Source of the DNA: Schlegelella_A sp035995885
GTDB lineage: Bacteria > Pseudomonadota > Gammaproteobacteria > Burkholderiales > Burkholderiaceae_C
Direction of reading: 5' to 3'
DNA length: 64,000 nt
Assembly: GCA_035995885.1 (NCBI GenBank)
Contig: DASYKC010000211.1
Location: 1 to 64,000, forward strand
Shown: positions 1-7,742 of the stretch, piece after piece
Layout of the letters: every line of letters begins with the position of its first letter
Numbering within the stretch: the stretch's first letter is position 1
Position numbers and translations under genes: made by a program
Notes under the pieces: model-generated
Told to the model about the DNA's origin: nothing
Seen by the model: the letters and a program-made list of their open reading frames with translations, nothing else
Databases searched by the model: none

Positions 1-1
1 C

Positions 2-1252
2 CACATGGACCGCTGCCTCGAAGGCGTCGACGTCGGCGAGATCTCGTGCGCGATGAACGACCCGTCGCCGTTCACGCTGCTCGCCTTCATGCTCGTCGCC
101 GCCGAGCGGCGCGGCATCGACTGGAAGAAGATCACCGGCACGTCGAACCAGAGCGACTACCTCTCGCACTACGTCGCCAACCACATGTTCTACCGGCTCT
201 CGCTGCCGGGCGCGCGGCGCGTGCTGATGGACCACATCGCGTACTGCCGGCAGTTCGTGCCGCGCTGGAACCCGATGTCGGTGGTCGGACAGCACACCCA
301 GCAGGCAGGCGCGACGCCGGCCGAGGCGATGGCGTTCACGCTCTCGGCGGCGGTGCAGAACGCCGAGGACTGCATCGGCCGCGGCATGAACCCCGACGAG
401 TTCCTGCCGCGCTTCACCTTCTTCTTCGACATCTCGCTCAGCTTCTTCGAGGAGATCGCCAAGTTCCGCGCCGGCCGACGCATCTGGGCGCGGATCGCGA
501 AGGAGCGCCTCGGCGCGAAGGACGAGAAGTCGTGGCGCTTCAAGTTCCACGCCCAGACCTCGGGCGTCGACCTGACGCGCCAGCAGCCGCTCAACAACAT
601 CGCCCGCGTCACCGCGCAGGCCATGGCCGGCATCTTCGGCGGCCTCCAGTCGCTCCACACCGACGCCTACGACGAGGCCTACGCGACACCGAGCGAGGCG
701 GGCGCGCGCATCGCCGTCGCGACGCAGAACATCCTGCGCGAGGAAGCGCACCTCACCGACGTCATCGACCCGCTCGGCGGCTCGTTCTACGTCGAGTCGC
801 TGACCGACCGGATGGAGGAGAAGATCGTCGCCATCATGACCACGATCGACGACGCCGGCGGCATGTACAAGGCGGTCGAGGCCGGCCTCGTGCAACGCAT
901 GATCGGCGCCTCGGCGATGCGCTTCCAGCGCAAGGTCGAGGCCGGCGAGCAGGTCGTCGTCGGCGTCAACAAGTACCAGGCCGACGACGACGCCGCGAAC
1001 CGGCCGGCGGTCGAGCGGCCCGACGCGGCGGCGATGCAGCGCCACCTCGACGCGTTCAAGGCGGCCAAGGCGGCGCGCTCGACCGCTGCCGTGAACACCG
1101 CGCTCGACGACCTCACCCGCGCCGCGGCAAGCAAGGACGGCAATGTCTTCGGCGCCGTCGTCGACGGCGCCCGCGCCGGCCTGACGAACGAGGAGATCTG
1201 CGCGCGCCTGCGCCGCGACCTCGGCTACGGCCAGCCGCTCGTCATCGTCTGA
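2..1252 (+). CDS. B12-dependent acyl-CoA mutase, large (substrate-binding) subunit, 5' truncated
   Basis: This is the C-terminal 415+ residues of a methylmalonyl-CoA mutase-family catalytic chain; its start lies left of the window. Family landmarks are visible: an NDPSPFTLLAFMLVAAE stretch, a GT(S/I)xQ block, FHAQTSGVDLT, a SLHTDAYDEA block carrying the conserved histidine, and DPLGGSFYVE. The chain stops without a cobalamin-binding domain, so it should need a separate small subunit, as isobutyryl-CoA and hydroxyisobutyryl-CoA mutases do. Aligning the GT block with the methylmalonyl enzyme puts Ala (codon 176-178) where the carboxylate-binding Arg207 sits, so methylmalonyl-CoA is an unlikely substrate. 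The MeaB-type chaperone gene begins 2 bases after the stop. Family membership is secure; the substrate is unknown. Confidence 0.88.
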   Translation, partial: HMDRCLEGVDVGEISCAMNDPSPFTLLAFMLVAAERRGIDWKKITGTSNQSDYLSHYVANHMFYRLSLPGARRVLMDHIAYCRQFVPRWNPMSVVGQHTQQAGATPAEAMAFTLSAAVQNAEDCIGRGMNPDEFLPRFTFFFDISLSFFEEIAKFRAGRRIWARIAKERLGAKDEKSWRFKFHAQTSGVDLTRQQPLNNIARVTAQAMAGIFGGLQSLHTDAYDEAYATPSEAGARIAVATQNILREEAHLTDVIDPLGGSFYVESLTDRMEEKIVAIMTTIDDAGGMYKAVEAGLVQRMIGASAMRFQRKVEAGEQVVVGVNKYQADDDAANRPAVERPDAAAMQRHLDAFKAAKAARSTAAVNTALDDLTRAAASKDGNVFGAVVDGARAGLTNEEICARLRRDLGYGQPLVIV

Positions 1253-1254
1253 CG

Positions 1255-2643
1255 GTGACACGCCGCCCTGCCCCGGCGAGCGTCGCCGAGACGGTGACCC
1301 CGCCCACTGCAGCGGCGAGCCTCGCCGAGCGGGCGATCGCGGGCGACCGGCGCGCGTTGGCGCGCCTGCTGACGCTGATCGACGACGACCGGCCCGGCGC
1401 ACGCGAGGTCGCCGCAGCACTGTCCGAGCGCGCCGGCCGCGCCTGGGTCGTCGGCGTCACGGGCGTTCCCGGCAGCGGCAAGTCGACGCTCGTCGACGCG
1501 CTGCTCGGCGCCTGGCTCGCGCAAGGCCACACCATCGCCGTCATCGCCATCGATCCGTCGAGCCCGATCAGCGGCGGCGCGGTCCTCGGCGACCGCGTCC
1601 GCATGGGCGCGAACGCCGCGCATCCCGATGTCTTCATCCGCTCGTTCTCGGCGCGCGGCGAGCTCGGCGGCCTGTCGCACGCGGCGCGCGCCGCCGTCGA
1701 CGCGTTCGACGCCTGCGGCTTCGACCGCGTCATCGTCGAGACCGTCGGCACCGGCCAGTCGGAGACGCGCATCGTCGCCCTCGCCGACACGCGCGTCGTC
1801 GTCTGCCCGCCCGGGCTCGGCGACGACGTCCAGGCGATCAAGGCCGGCACGCTCGAGATCGCCGACATCCTCGCCGTCAGCAAGGGCGACCTCGCACTCG
1901 CCGAGCAGACCGCACGCGAGATGCGCGAGATGCTGACGTTGCGGCGACGCGGCGCCCAGGGCGACTGGGCGCCGCGCGTCGTCGTCGTCAGCGCCCTCGC
2001 CCGCACCGGCCTCGACGAGCTGCTGGGCGCGCTCGACGCGCATCGCGAGGCGGCCGGCGTCGGCCGGCGCGCCGCAGCGAAAAGCCTTCGTCACGCCGCG
2101 AGCGCAGGGCGTGATGACGAAGCGCCGTCGACGTCGGCAGCGCCCGCCGCGGCACGGCCGATCGCGGCAAGGCCCGCCGCAACGCCGATCGCCGCCGCGA
2201 CGTCGGCCCGCCTCGCCGACGCCCCGCTCGACGCCGCCGGCTGGCGCGACCGGATCGCCGGCCTGGTCGCGAACGACGGCCTCTGCGCGACGCTCGGCAT
2301 CGCCTTCCGCTCGGGCGGCCCGGGTCGCGCCGAGGTGGCGATGACGGTCGACGCGCGCCACCTCAACTTCAACGGCGGTTGCCACGGCGGCGCGATCTTC
2401 GCCCTCGCCGATTCCGCCTTCGGCCTGGCGTCGAACTCGCACGGTCCGGTCGCGGCCGGCATCGACGCGCACATCACCTTCCAGGCCGCGGTCGCCGCCG
2501 GCGACACGCTGGTCGCGCGGGCGAGCGAGGTCCAGCGCAGCCGCCGCATCGGCGTCTACCGGATCGACGTCGTCCGCGAAGAAAGCGGCGGCGGCGAGAC
2601 CGCCGTTTCGAGCTTCACCGGGACGGTGTACGTGAAGGGCTGA
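1255..2643 (+). CDS. MeaB/ArgK-type G-protein chaperone fused to a PaaI-type hotdog thioesterase
   Basis: The 462-residue product joins two families. Residues about 20-270 are a MeaB-like GTPase: Walker A GVTGVPGSGKST at 67-78, an IDPSSPISGGAVLGDR block, VETVGTGQSE and a base-recognition motif SKGD. MeaB proteins load and protect the cobalamin of acyl-CoA mutases, which fits the mutase directly upstream. After an Ala/Pro-rich linker (about 275-320), residues 325-462 form a PaaI-type hotdog thioesterase with the NGGCHGGAIFALAD signature. The GTG start was chosen because it is in frame, lies 2 bases after the mutase stop and leaves a normal MeaB N-terminus. The thioesterase half could hydrolyse stalled or off-pathway CoA esters; that role is inferred. 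MeaB is normally a stand-alone protein of about 330 residues. Confidence 0.85.
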   Translation: MTRRPAPASVAETVTPPTAAASLAERAIAGDRRALARLLTLIDDDRPGAREVAAALSERAGRAWVVGVTGVPGSGKSTLVDALLGAWLAQGHTIAVIAIDPSSPISGGAVLGDRVRMGANAAHPDVFIRSFSARGELGGLSHAARAAVDAFDACGFDRVIVETVGTGQSETRIVALADTRVVVCPPGLGDDVQAIKAGTLEIADILAVSKGDLALAEQTAREMREMLTLRRRGAQGDWAPRVVVVSALARTGLDELLGALDAHREAAGVGRRAAAKSLRHAASAGRDDEAPSTSAAPAAARPIAARPAATPIAAATSARLADAPLDAAGWRDRIAGLVANDGLCATLGIAFRSGGPGRAEVAMTVDARHLNFNGGCHGGAIFALADSAFGLASNSHGPVAAGIDAHITFQAAVAAGDTLVARASEVQRSRRIGVYRIDVVREESGGGETAVSSFTGTVYVKG

Positions 2644-2697
2644 GGCCGGCGAAGGCGCTGCCGGAGAGGGATACACCCGAGGGTACTGTCCCGTAGT

Positions 2698-2715
2698 TTG
2701 TCGTCGGAACGACAA
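2698..2715. promoter_or_regulatory. Perfect 7-bp inverted repeat at the start of the acyl-CoA ligase gene (possible operator)
   Basis: TTGTCGT and ACGACAA flank a 4-base spacer one base before the annotated ATG. The following 25 bases are unusually A/T-rich for this genome. A transcription-factor site at an internal promoter is plausible, but no matching regulator is identified. Confidence 0.4.
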
Positions 2716-2716
2716 C

Positions 2717-4741
2717 ATGGCGTCAAAATTTTCCTACAGTCGTCCCACCGTTCCGGCCCCTGGCGCGCTGTCTTGCCGCGCGCCCTTCGAACCCGTGCAG
2801 ACCACCTTCCCCCGACTCCTGCTCGAGCATGCCGCGGCGCGGCCGGCTGCGCCGGCATTGCGCGAGAAGGAGTTCGGCATCTGGCAGACGCTCAGCTGGA
2901 AGGCGCTCGCCGAGCTCGTCGAGGCGCTCGCCGGCGGTCTCGCCGAAGCGGGCCTGAGGCGCGGCCAGCACCTCGTCGTCATCGGCGAGAACCGGCCGCG
3001 CCTCTACGCGTCGATGCTCGCGGCGCAGTCGCTCGGCGCGATCCCGGTACCGCTCTATCAGGACGCCGCCGCGGCGGAATTCGCCTTCCCGATCGCCAAT
3101 GCCGATGTCGCCTTCGCCATCGTCGAGGATCAGGAGCAGGTCGACAAGCTGATCGAGGTGCGCGCCACCTGTCCGCAGCTCGCGCGCATCTGGTTCGACG
3201 ACGCGCGCGGCCTGCGCCACTACAGCGAGCCGGGGCTGGCCTCGCTCGACGCGCTCGTCGCCGCGGGCCAGACCTACGCGGCGGCTCACGCCGGGTTCTT
3301 CGCGGGCGAGGTGGCGCAGGCGAAGCCCGACGACGTCGCCGCGATGTTCTTCACCTCGGGGACGACCGGCCACGCCAAGGGCGTCGTCCACAGCCACGAC
3401 ACGCTCATCGATCGCGCCCGCGCCGGCGCGCGCTTCGACAAACTGAGCGCCGACGACGAAGTCCTCGCCTACCTGCCGCCGGCGTGGATCGGCCAGAACA
3501 TCTTCTCGTACGCGCAGTGGCTCGCTTGCGGCTACGTCGTCAACTGCCCGGAATCGGCGAGCACGGTGACGCTCGACCTGAAGGAGATCGGGCCGACCTA
3601 CTACTTCGCGCCGCCACGGGTCTTCGAAGGCTTGCTGACGAGCGTGATGATCCGCATGGAAGACGCGGCGGCGCCGAAGCGGTGGCTCTTCGACCGCTTC
3701 ATGGCACTCGCCCGCCGCGTCGGCCCGGCGCGAATGGACGGCCGGCCGCTCGCCTGGCTCGATCGGCTCGGCTGGGCGCTCGGCAATGTCCTCGTCTACG
3801 CGCCGCTGCGCAACACGCTCGGCTTCTCGCGCGTTCGCGTCGCCTACACCGCGGGCGAGGCGATCGGCCCCGACCTGTTCATCTTCTACCGCTCGATCGG
3901 CATCAACCTCAAGCAGCTCTACGGCTCGACCGAGACCGCCGTCTTCGTCTGCCTGCAGCCCGACCACGAGGTGCGCGCCGACACGGTCGGCGTGCCGATC
4001 GAGGGCGTCGAGATCAAGGTGACGGAGGCGGGCGAGGTCCTCGTCCGCTCGCCGGGCCTCTTGAAGGAGTACTACAAGGATCCGGCTGCGACCGCCGAGG
4101 TGCTCGGCGCGGACGGCTGGTATCGTACCGGCGACGCCGGCTTCATCGACGCCGCCGGTCACCTCAAGATCATCGATCGCGCCAAGGACGTCGGCCGGAT
4201 CGCCGGCGGCGCCAACGACGGCGCCCTGTTCGCGCCGAAGTACGTCGAGAACAAGCTGAAGTTCTTTCCCTACATCAAGGAGGCGGTCGCCTTCGGCGAC
4301 AAGCGCGAGAAGGTCTGCGCCTTCATCAACATCGACATCGATGCGGTCGGCAACTGGGCCGAGAAGAGGAACCTCCCCTACGGCAGCTACGCCGACCTGG
4401 CGCAGAAGCCCGCCGTGCTCGCGCTCGTTCGCGGGTGCGTCGAGAAGGTCAACGCCGACCTCGCCGCCGACGAGCGACTCGCCGGCAGCCAGATCAGCCG
4501 CTTCCTCGTCCTCCACAAGGAGCTCGACGCCGACGACGGCGAGCTGACGCGAACGAGGAAGGTCCGGCGCGGCTTCATCGCCGAGCGCTACCAGCTGCTG
4601 GTCGATGCGCTCTACGGCGGCAAGACCGAGCAGTTCGTCGAGACGGCCGTGAAGTTCGAGGACGGCCGCATTGGCAAGGTCGCGGCGACGCTCAGGATCG
4701 TCGACGTGCCGACCTTCGCGGCCGTCGGCCGAGCCGCGTGA
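2717..4741 (+). CDS. AMP-forming acyl-CoA ligase (long-chain/aromatic acyl-CoA synthetase family)
   Basis: This 674-residue adenylate-forming ligase activates a carboxylic acid to its CoA thioester in the cytoplasm. The ATP-binding loop FFTSGTTGHAKG lies near residues 210-222, YGSTE near 400 and GWYRTGD near 467, so the catalytic core is intact. The length and the C-terminal region resemble FadD15-type synthetases often encoded beside Liv-type ABC transporters in betaproteobacteria. The stop shares one base with the start of the livG-like gene (TGATG), so the two are translationally coupled. The start is uncertain: the ATG has little ribosome-binding sequence and lies beside an 18-base palindrome, while an in-frame GTG at 2795 would begin right at the conserved TFPRLLLEHA region. 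The substrate is not predictable from sequence; an aromatic or branched acid imported by the adjacent transporter is the natural guess. Confidence 0.86.
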   Translation: MASKFSYSRPTVPAPGALSCRAPFEPVQTTFPRLLLEHAAARPAAPALREKEFGIWQTLSWKALAELVEALAGGLAEAGLRRGQHLVVIGENRPRLYASMLAAQSLGAIPVPLYQDAAAAEFAFPIANADVAFAIVEDQEQVDKLIEVRATCPQLARIWFDDARGLRHYSEPGLASLDALVAAGQTYAAAHAGFFAGEVAQAKPDDVAAMFFTSGTTGHAKGVVHSHDTLIDRARAGARFDKLSADDEVLAYLPPAWIGQNIFSYAQWLACGYVVNCPESASTVTLDLKEIGPTYYFAPPRVFEGLLTSVMIRMEDAAAPKRWLFDRFMALARRVGPARMDGRPLAWLDRLGWALGNVLVYAPLRNTLGFSRVRVAYTAGEAIGPDLFIFYRSIGINLKQLYGSTETAVFVCLQPDHEVRADTVGVPIEGVEIKVTEAGEVLVRSPGLLKEYYKDPAATAEVLGADGWYRTGDAGFIDAAGHLKIIDRAKDVGRIAGGANDGALFAPKYVENKLKFFPYIKEAVAFGDKREKVCAFINIDIDAVGNWAEKRNLPYGSYADLAQKPAVLALVRGCVEKVNADLAADERLAGSQISRFLVLHKELDADDGELTRTRKVRRGFIAERYQLLVDALYGGKTEQFVETAVKFEDGRIGKVAATLRIVDVPTFAAVGRAA

Positions 4742-5526
4742 TGGCGGCGCGCCAGGCCGGCGACGTCATCCTCGACGTTCGCAACATCAGCCTCCGCTTC
4801 GGCGGCGTCAAGGCGCTCTCCGACATCACCTTCGACGTCCGCGAGCACGAGATCCGCGCCATCATCGGTCCGAACGGCGCCGGCAAAAGCTCGCTCCTCA
4901 ACTGCATCAACGGCGTCTACCAGCCGCAGGATGGCGCGATCAGCCTGCGCGGCAAGACCTTCAGCAGGATGAACTCGCGCCAGGTCGCCGAGATGGGCGT
5001 CGCCCGGACGTTCCAGAACCTCGCCCTCTTCAAGGGAATGAGCGTGCTCGACAACATCATGACCGGGCGCAACCTGAAGATGCGGACCAACCTGTTCCAG
5101 CAGGCGATCCGGTTCGGCGCCGCCGAGCGCGAAGAGACGGCGCATCGCCGCGTCGTCGAGGGGATCATCGATTTCCTCGAGATCCAGGCGTATCGCAAGA
5201 CGCCGGTCGGCAAGATGCCGTACGGCCTGCAGAAGCGCGTCGACCTCGGCCGGGCGCTGGCGATGGAGCCGCAGGTGCTCCTGCTCGACGAGCCGATGGC
5301 CGGAATGAACGTGGAGGAAAAGCAGGACATGAGCCGCTTCATCCTCGACGTCAACGACGAGTTCGGCACGACGATCGTCCTGATCGAGCACGACATGGGC
5401 GTGGTCATGGACATCTCCGACCGCGTCGTCGTCCTCGACTACGGCAGGAAGATCGGCGACGGCAGCCCGGACGAGGTGCGCGCGAATCCGGATGTCATCA
5501 GTGCCTACCTCGGCACCGTCCACTGA
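4741..5526 (+). CDS. livG: Liv-type ABC transporter ATP-binding protein (LivG-like)
   Basis: This 261-residue ATPase is one of the two nucleotide-binding subunits of a branched-chain amino acid-type (HAAT) importer. It has Walker A GPNGAGKSS near residues 43-51, Walker B LLLDEPMAGMN and a switch histidine in IEHDMGVVMD. The usual LSGGQ/LSYGQQ signature is replaced by PYGLQKRVDLGRAL, a noticeable departure although the central glycine is kept. Its start overlaps the ligase stop by one base, and livH follows after 11 bases. The gene symbol reflects family position only: in this context the cargo is probably an aromatic or aliphatic acid rather than leucine. Confidence 0.9.
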   Translation: MAARQAGDVILDVRNISLRFGGVKALSDITFDVREHEIRAIIGPNGAGKSSLLNCINGVYQPQDGAISLRGKTFSRMNSRQVAEMGVARTFQNLALFKGMSVLDNIMTGRNLKMRTNLFQQAIRFGAAEREETAHRRVVEGIIDFLEIQAYRKTPVGKMPYGLQKRVDLGRALAMEPQVLLLDEPMAGMNVEEKQDMSRFILDVNDEFGTTIVLIEHDMGVVMDISDRVVVLDYGRKIGDGSPDEVRANPDVISAYLGTVH

Positions 5527-5537
5527 CTCGACGCGCC

Positions 5538-6467
5538 ATGGGCCCGTTCCTCGAAACCCTGTTCGGCGGCCTGATGGTCGGCATGCTCTATTCGCTGATC
5601 GCGCTCGGCTTCGTGCTGATCTACAAGGCATCGGGCGTCTTCAACTTCGCCCAGGGCGCGATGGTGCTGTTCGCAGCGCTGGCGATGGCGCGCTTCGCCG
5701 AGTGGATCCCGAAGCTCACCGGCCTGAACAACAAGGTCATCGACAACGCGATCGCCTTCGTCCTCGCCGCGCTCGTGATGATCGTCCTCGCCTGGCTGAT
5801 CCAGAAGCTCGTCCTCGGCCGGCTCGTCAACCAGGACGGCATCACGCTGCTGATGGCGACGCTCGGCATCACCTACTTCCTCGAGGGCGCCGGCCAGGCA
5901 CTGTTCGGCAACAGCATCTACAAGATCGACATCGGCATGCCGAAGGATCCCGTCTTCATCTTCGAGCAGACCTTCCCCGGCGGCCTCCTCATCAACAAGG
6001 AAGACCTGTACGCGGCGGTGATCGCCGCGGCGCTGGTCGCCGTCCTCGCGCTCTTCTTCCAGAAGACGGCGACCGGGCGGGCGCTCCGCGCCGTCGCCGA
6101 CGACCACCAGGCGGCGCAGTCGATCGGCATCCCGCTGGACCGCATCTGGGTCATCGTCTGGTCGGTCGCGGGCATCGTCGCGCTCGTCGCCGGCGTCATC
6201 TGGGGCTCCAAGCTCGGCGTCCAGTTCTCGCTCTCGCTGGTCGCGCTGAAGGCGCTGCCGGTCGTGATCCTCGGCGGCCTGACATCGATCCCGGGCGCGA
6301 TCATCGGCGGCCTGATCATCGGCGTCGGCGAAAAGCTCTCCGAGATCTACCTCGGTCCGCACCTCGGCGGCGGCATCGAGATCTGGTTCGCCTACGTGCT
6401 GGCGCTCGCCTTCCTCCTCGTCCGGCCGCAAGGGCTGTTCGGCGAGAAGATCATCGACCGCGTATGA
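5538..6467 (+). CDS. livH: Liv-type ABC transporter permease (LivH-like)
   Basis: The 309-residue integral membrane protein opens with a GLMVGMLYSLIALGFVLIYK segment and an FNFAQGAM motif typical of LivH permeases. It carries about eight hydrophobic segments and ends in LVRPQGLFGEK, the usual LivH tail. It should pair with the LivM-like protein encoded downstream to form the channel. A 36-codon reading frame starts within its stop codon (ATGA) and runs to the livM start, see the separate entry. The gene is the third member of the transporter operon. Identification as a HAAT-family permease is secure; substrate specificity cannot be read from it. Confidence 0.92.
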   Translation: MGPFLETLFGGLMVGMLYSLIALGFVLIYKASGVFNFAQGAMVLFAALAMARFAEWIPKLTGLNNKVIDNAIAFVLAALVMIVLAWLIQKLVLGRLVNQDGITLLMATLGITYFLEGAGQALFGNSIYKIDIGMPKDPVFIFEQTFPGGLLINKEDLYAAVIAAALVAVLALFFQKTATGRALRAVADDHQAAQSIGIPLDRIWVIVWSVAGIVALVAGVIWGSKLGVQFSLSLVALKALPVVILGGLTSIPGAIIGGLIIGVGEKLSEIYLGPHLGGGIEIWFAYVLALAFLLVRPQGLFGEKIIDRV

Positions 6468-6574
6468 GCCACGCGAATCTCGGCCCGACCAAGGTCCTGC
6501 GCGGATCCGGCTCCGACGGTCCGCTGCAGGCGCCCCCTCGGGGGGCAGCGACCGAAGGGAGCGTGGGGGCATGA
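6464..6574 (+). CDS. 36-codon bridging mini-ORF between livH and livM
   Basis: The ATG overlaps the livH stop (ATGA) and the TGA overlaps the livM start (ATGA), so ribosomes could pass through the whole gap. The product has no recognisable domain. It runs through a G/C-rich hairpin repeat. It may be a coupling peptide or a remnant created when the repeat inserted at the start of livM; chance remains possible. Confidence 0.25.
   Translation: MSHANLGPTKVLRGSGSDGPLQAPPRGAATEGSVGA
6530..6570 (+). repeat. G/C hairpin repeat abutting the livM start codon
   Basis: GCCCCC (6532-6537) can pair with GGGGGC at 6541-6546, or with a second GGGGGC at 6565-6570 that touches the livM ATG. Elements of this look (C-run, GG-run, AGCG...GGGAGCG, G-run, start codon) recur between operon genes in several Burkholderiales genomes as I recall them. 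The alternative pairing could mask or expose the livM ribosome-binding region. Confidence 0.5.
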
Positions 6575-7635
6575 TCTACCGCGAGAACGGGCAGTTCAAG
6601 ACGAGCTATCGCGCCGACCAGCAGATCTTCCCGATCCTGCAGGACCGGATCGCGATCGGCCTGCTGCTCGTCGTCGCCTTCGTCGCGGTTCCGTTCGTCG
6701 CCGACGAGTACGTGCTGCGCGCGGTCCTGATCCCGTTCCTCATCCTCGCGCTCGCCGCTCTCGGCCTCAACATCCTGGTCGGCTACTGCGGCCAGATCTC
6801 GCTCGGCACGGGCGCCTTCATGGCCGTCGGCGCCTACGCGGCCTACAACTTCATGGTCCGGATCGACGGCATGCCGCTGCTCGTCGCCCTCCTCCTCGGC
6901 GGCCTGACGTCGACCGTCGTGGGCGTGCTGTTCGGCATCCCGTCGCTGCGCATCAAGGGCCTCTACCTCGCGGTGGCGACGCTGGCGGCGCAGTTCTTCG
7001 CCGACTGGGCCTTTCTTCGCGTCCCCTTCTTCACCCACGACTCGAGCTCGGGGGCGGTCAGCGTCGCCGGCCTGTCGATCGCCGGCATCGCGATCGAGTC
7101 GCCGGTGCGCAAGTACCTGTTCTGCCTGGCCATCGTCTGCGTCTTCGCGCTCCTCGCCAAGAACCTCGTCCGCGGCCACCTGGGCCGCGAGTGGATGGCG
7201 ATCCGCGACATGGACGTCGCCGCCGCGGTGATCGGCATCCGCCCGGTCTACGCCAAGCTGACGGCGTTCGCGGTGAGCTCGTTCATCGTCGGCGTCGCCG
7301 GCGCGCTCTGGGGCTTCGTCTACCTCGGCTCGTGGGAGCCGGCGGCGTTCTCGATCGACCGCTCGTTCCAACTTCTCTTCATGGTGATCATCGGCGGCCT
7401 CGGCTCGATCATGGGCAGCTTCTTCGGCGCCGCCTTCATCGTCCTCCTGCCGCTCTTCCTGAGCCAGGTGCCGCAGCTGCTCGGCATCCCGCTCACCGTC
7501 ACCGTCGCCTCGCACCTCGAGTTCATGATCTTCGGCTCGCTGATCGTCTTCTTCCTCGTCGTCGAGCCGCACGGCCTGGCGCGCCTGTGGTCGACCGGCA
7601 AGGAAAAGCTTCGCCTCTGGCCGTTCCCGCATTGA
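6571..7635 (+). CDS. livM: Liv-type ABC transporter permease (LivM-like)
   Basis: This 354-residue membrane protein has the LivM features LGLNILVGYCGQISLGTGAF and a C-terminal VVEPHGLARLW motif, with about nine to ten hydrophobic segments after a short cytoplasmic N-terminus. It partners the LivH-like permease. The start ATG directly follows a G-rich hairpin repeat and overlaps the stop of an upstream mini-ORF. The 107 bases between its stop and the livK-like gene contain only the leader and ribosome-binding site of the latter. Confidence 0.92.
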   Translation: MIYRENGQFKTSYRADQQIFPILQDRIAIGLLLVVAFVAVPFVADEYVLRAVLIPFLILALAALGLNILVGYCGQISLGTGAFMAVGAYAAYNFMVRIDGMPLLVALLLGGLTSTVVGVLFGIPSLRIKGLYLAVATLAAQFFADWAFLRVPFFTHDSSSGAVSVAGLSIAGIAIESPVRKYLFCLAIVCVFALLAKNLVRGHLGREWMAIRDMDVAAAVIGIRPVYAKLTAFAVSSFIVGVAGALWGFVYLGSWEPAAFSIDRSFQLLFMVIIGGLGSIMGSFFGAAFIVLLPLFLSQVPQLLGIPLTVTVASHLEFMIFGSLIVFFLVVEPHGLARLWSTGKEKLRLWPFPH

Positions 7636-7742
7636 CCCTTTGCCCTGAAAACCACCGATTGAAAACACTGCTGTTTCGCGCTGAACTGCACCATGGCCCT
7701 CGCGTCTCGCGACGCGGCACTTCTTACCCTGTGGAGACAACC

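Noticed and set aside
46..1254. Extension of the MeaB-fusion frame upstream of the GTG at 1255
   Set aside because: This part is an Arg/His-rich frame-shifted reading of the mutase gene; the MeaB N-terminus and the 2-base spacing to the mutase stop support the GTG.
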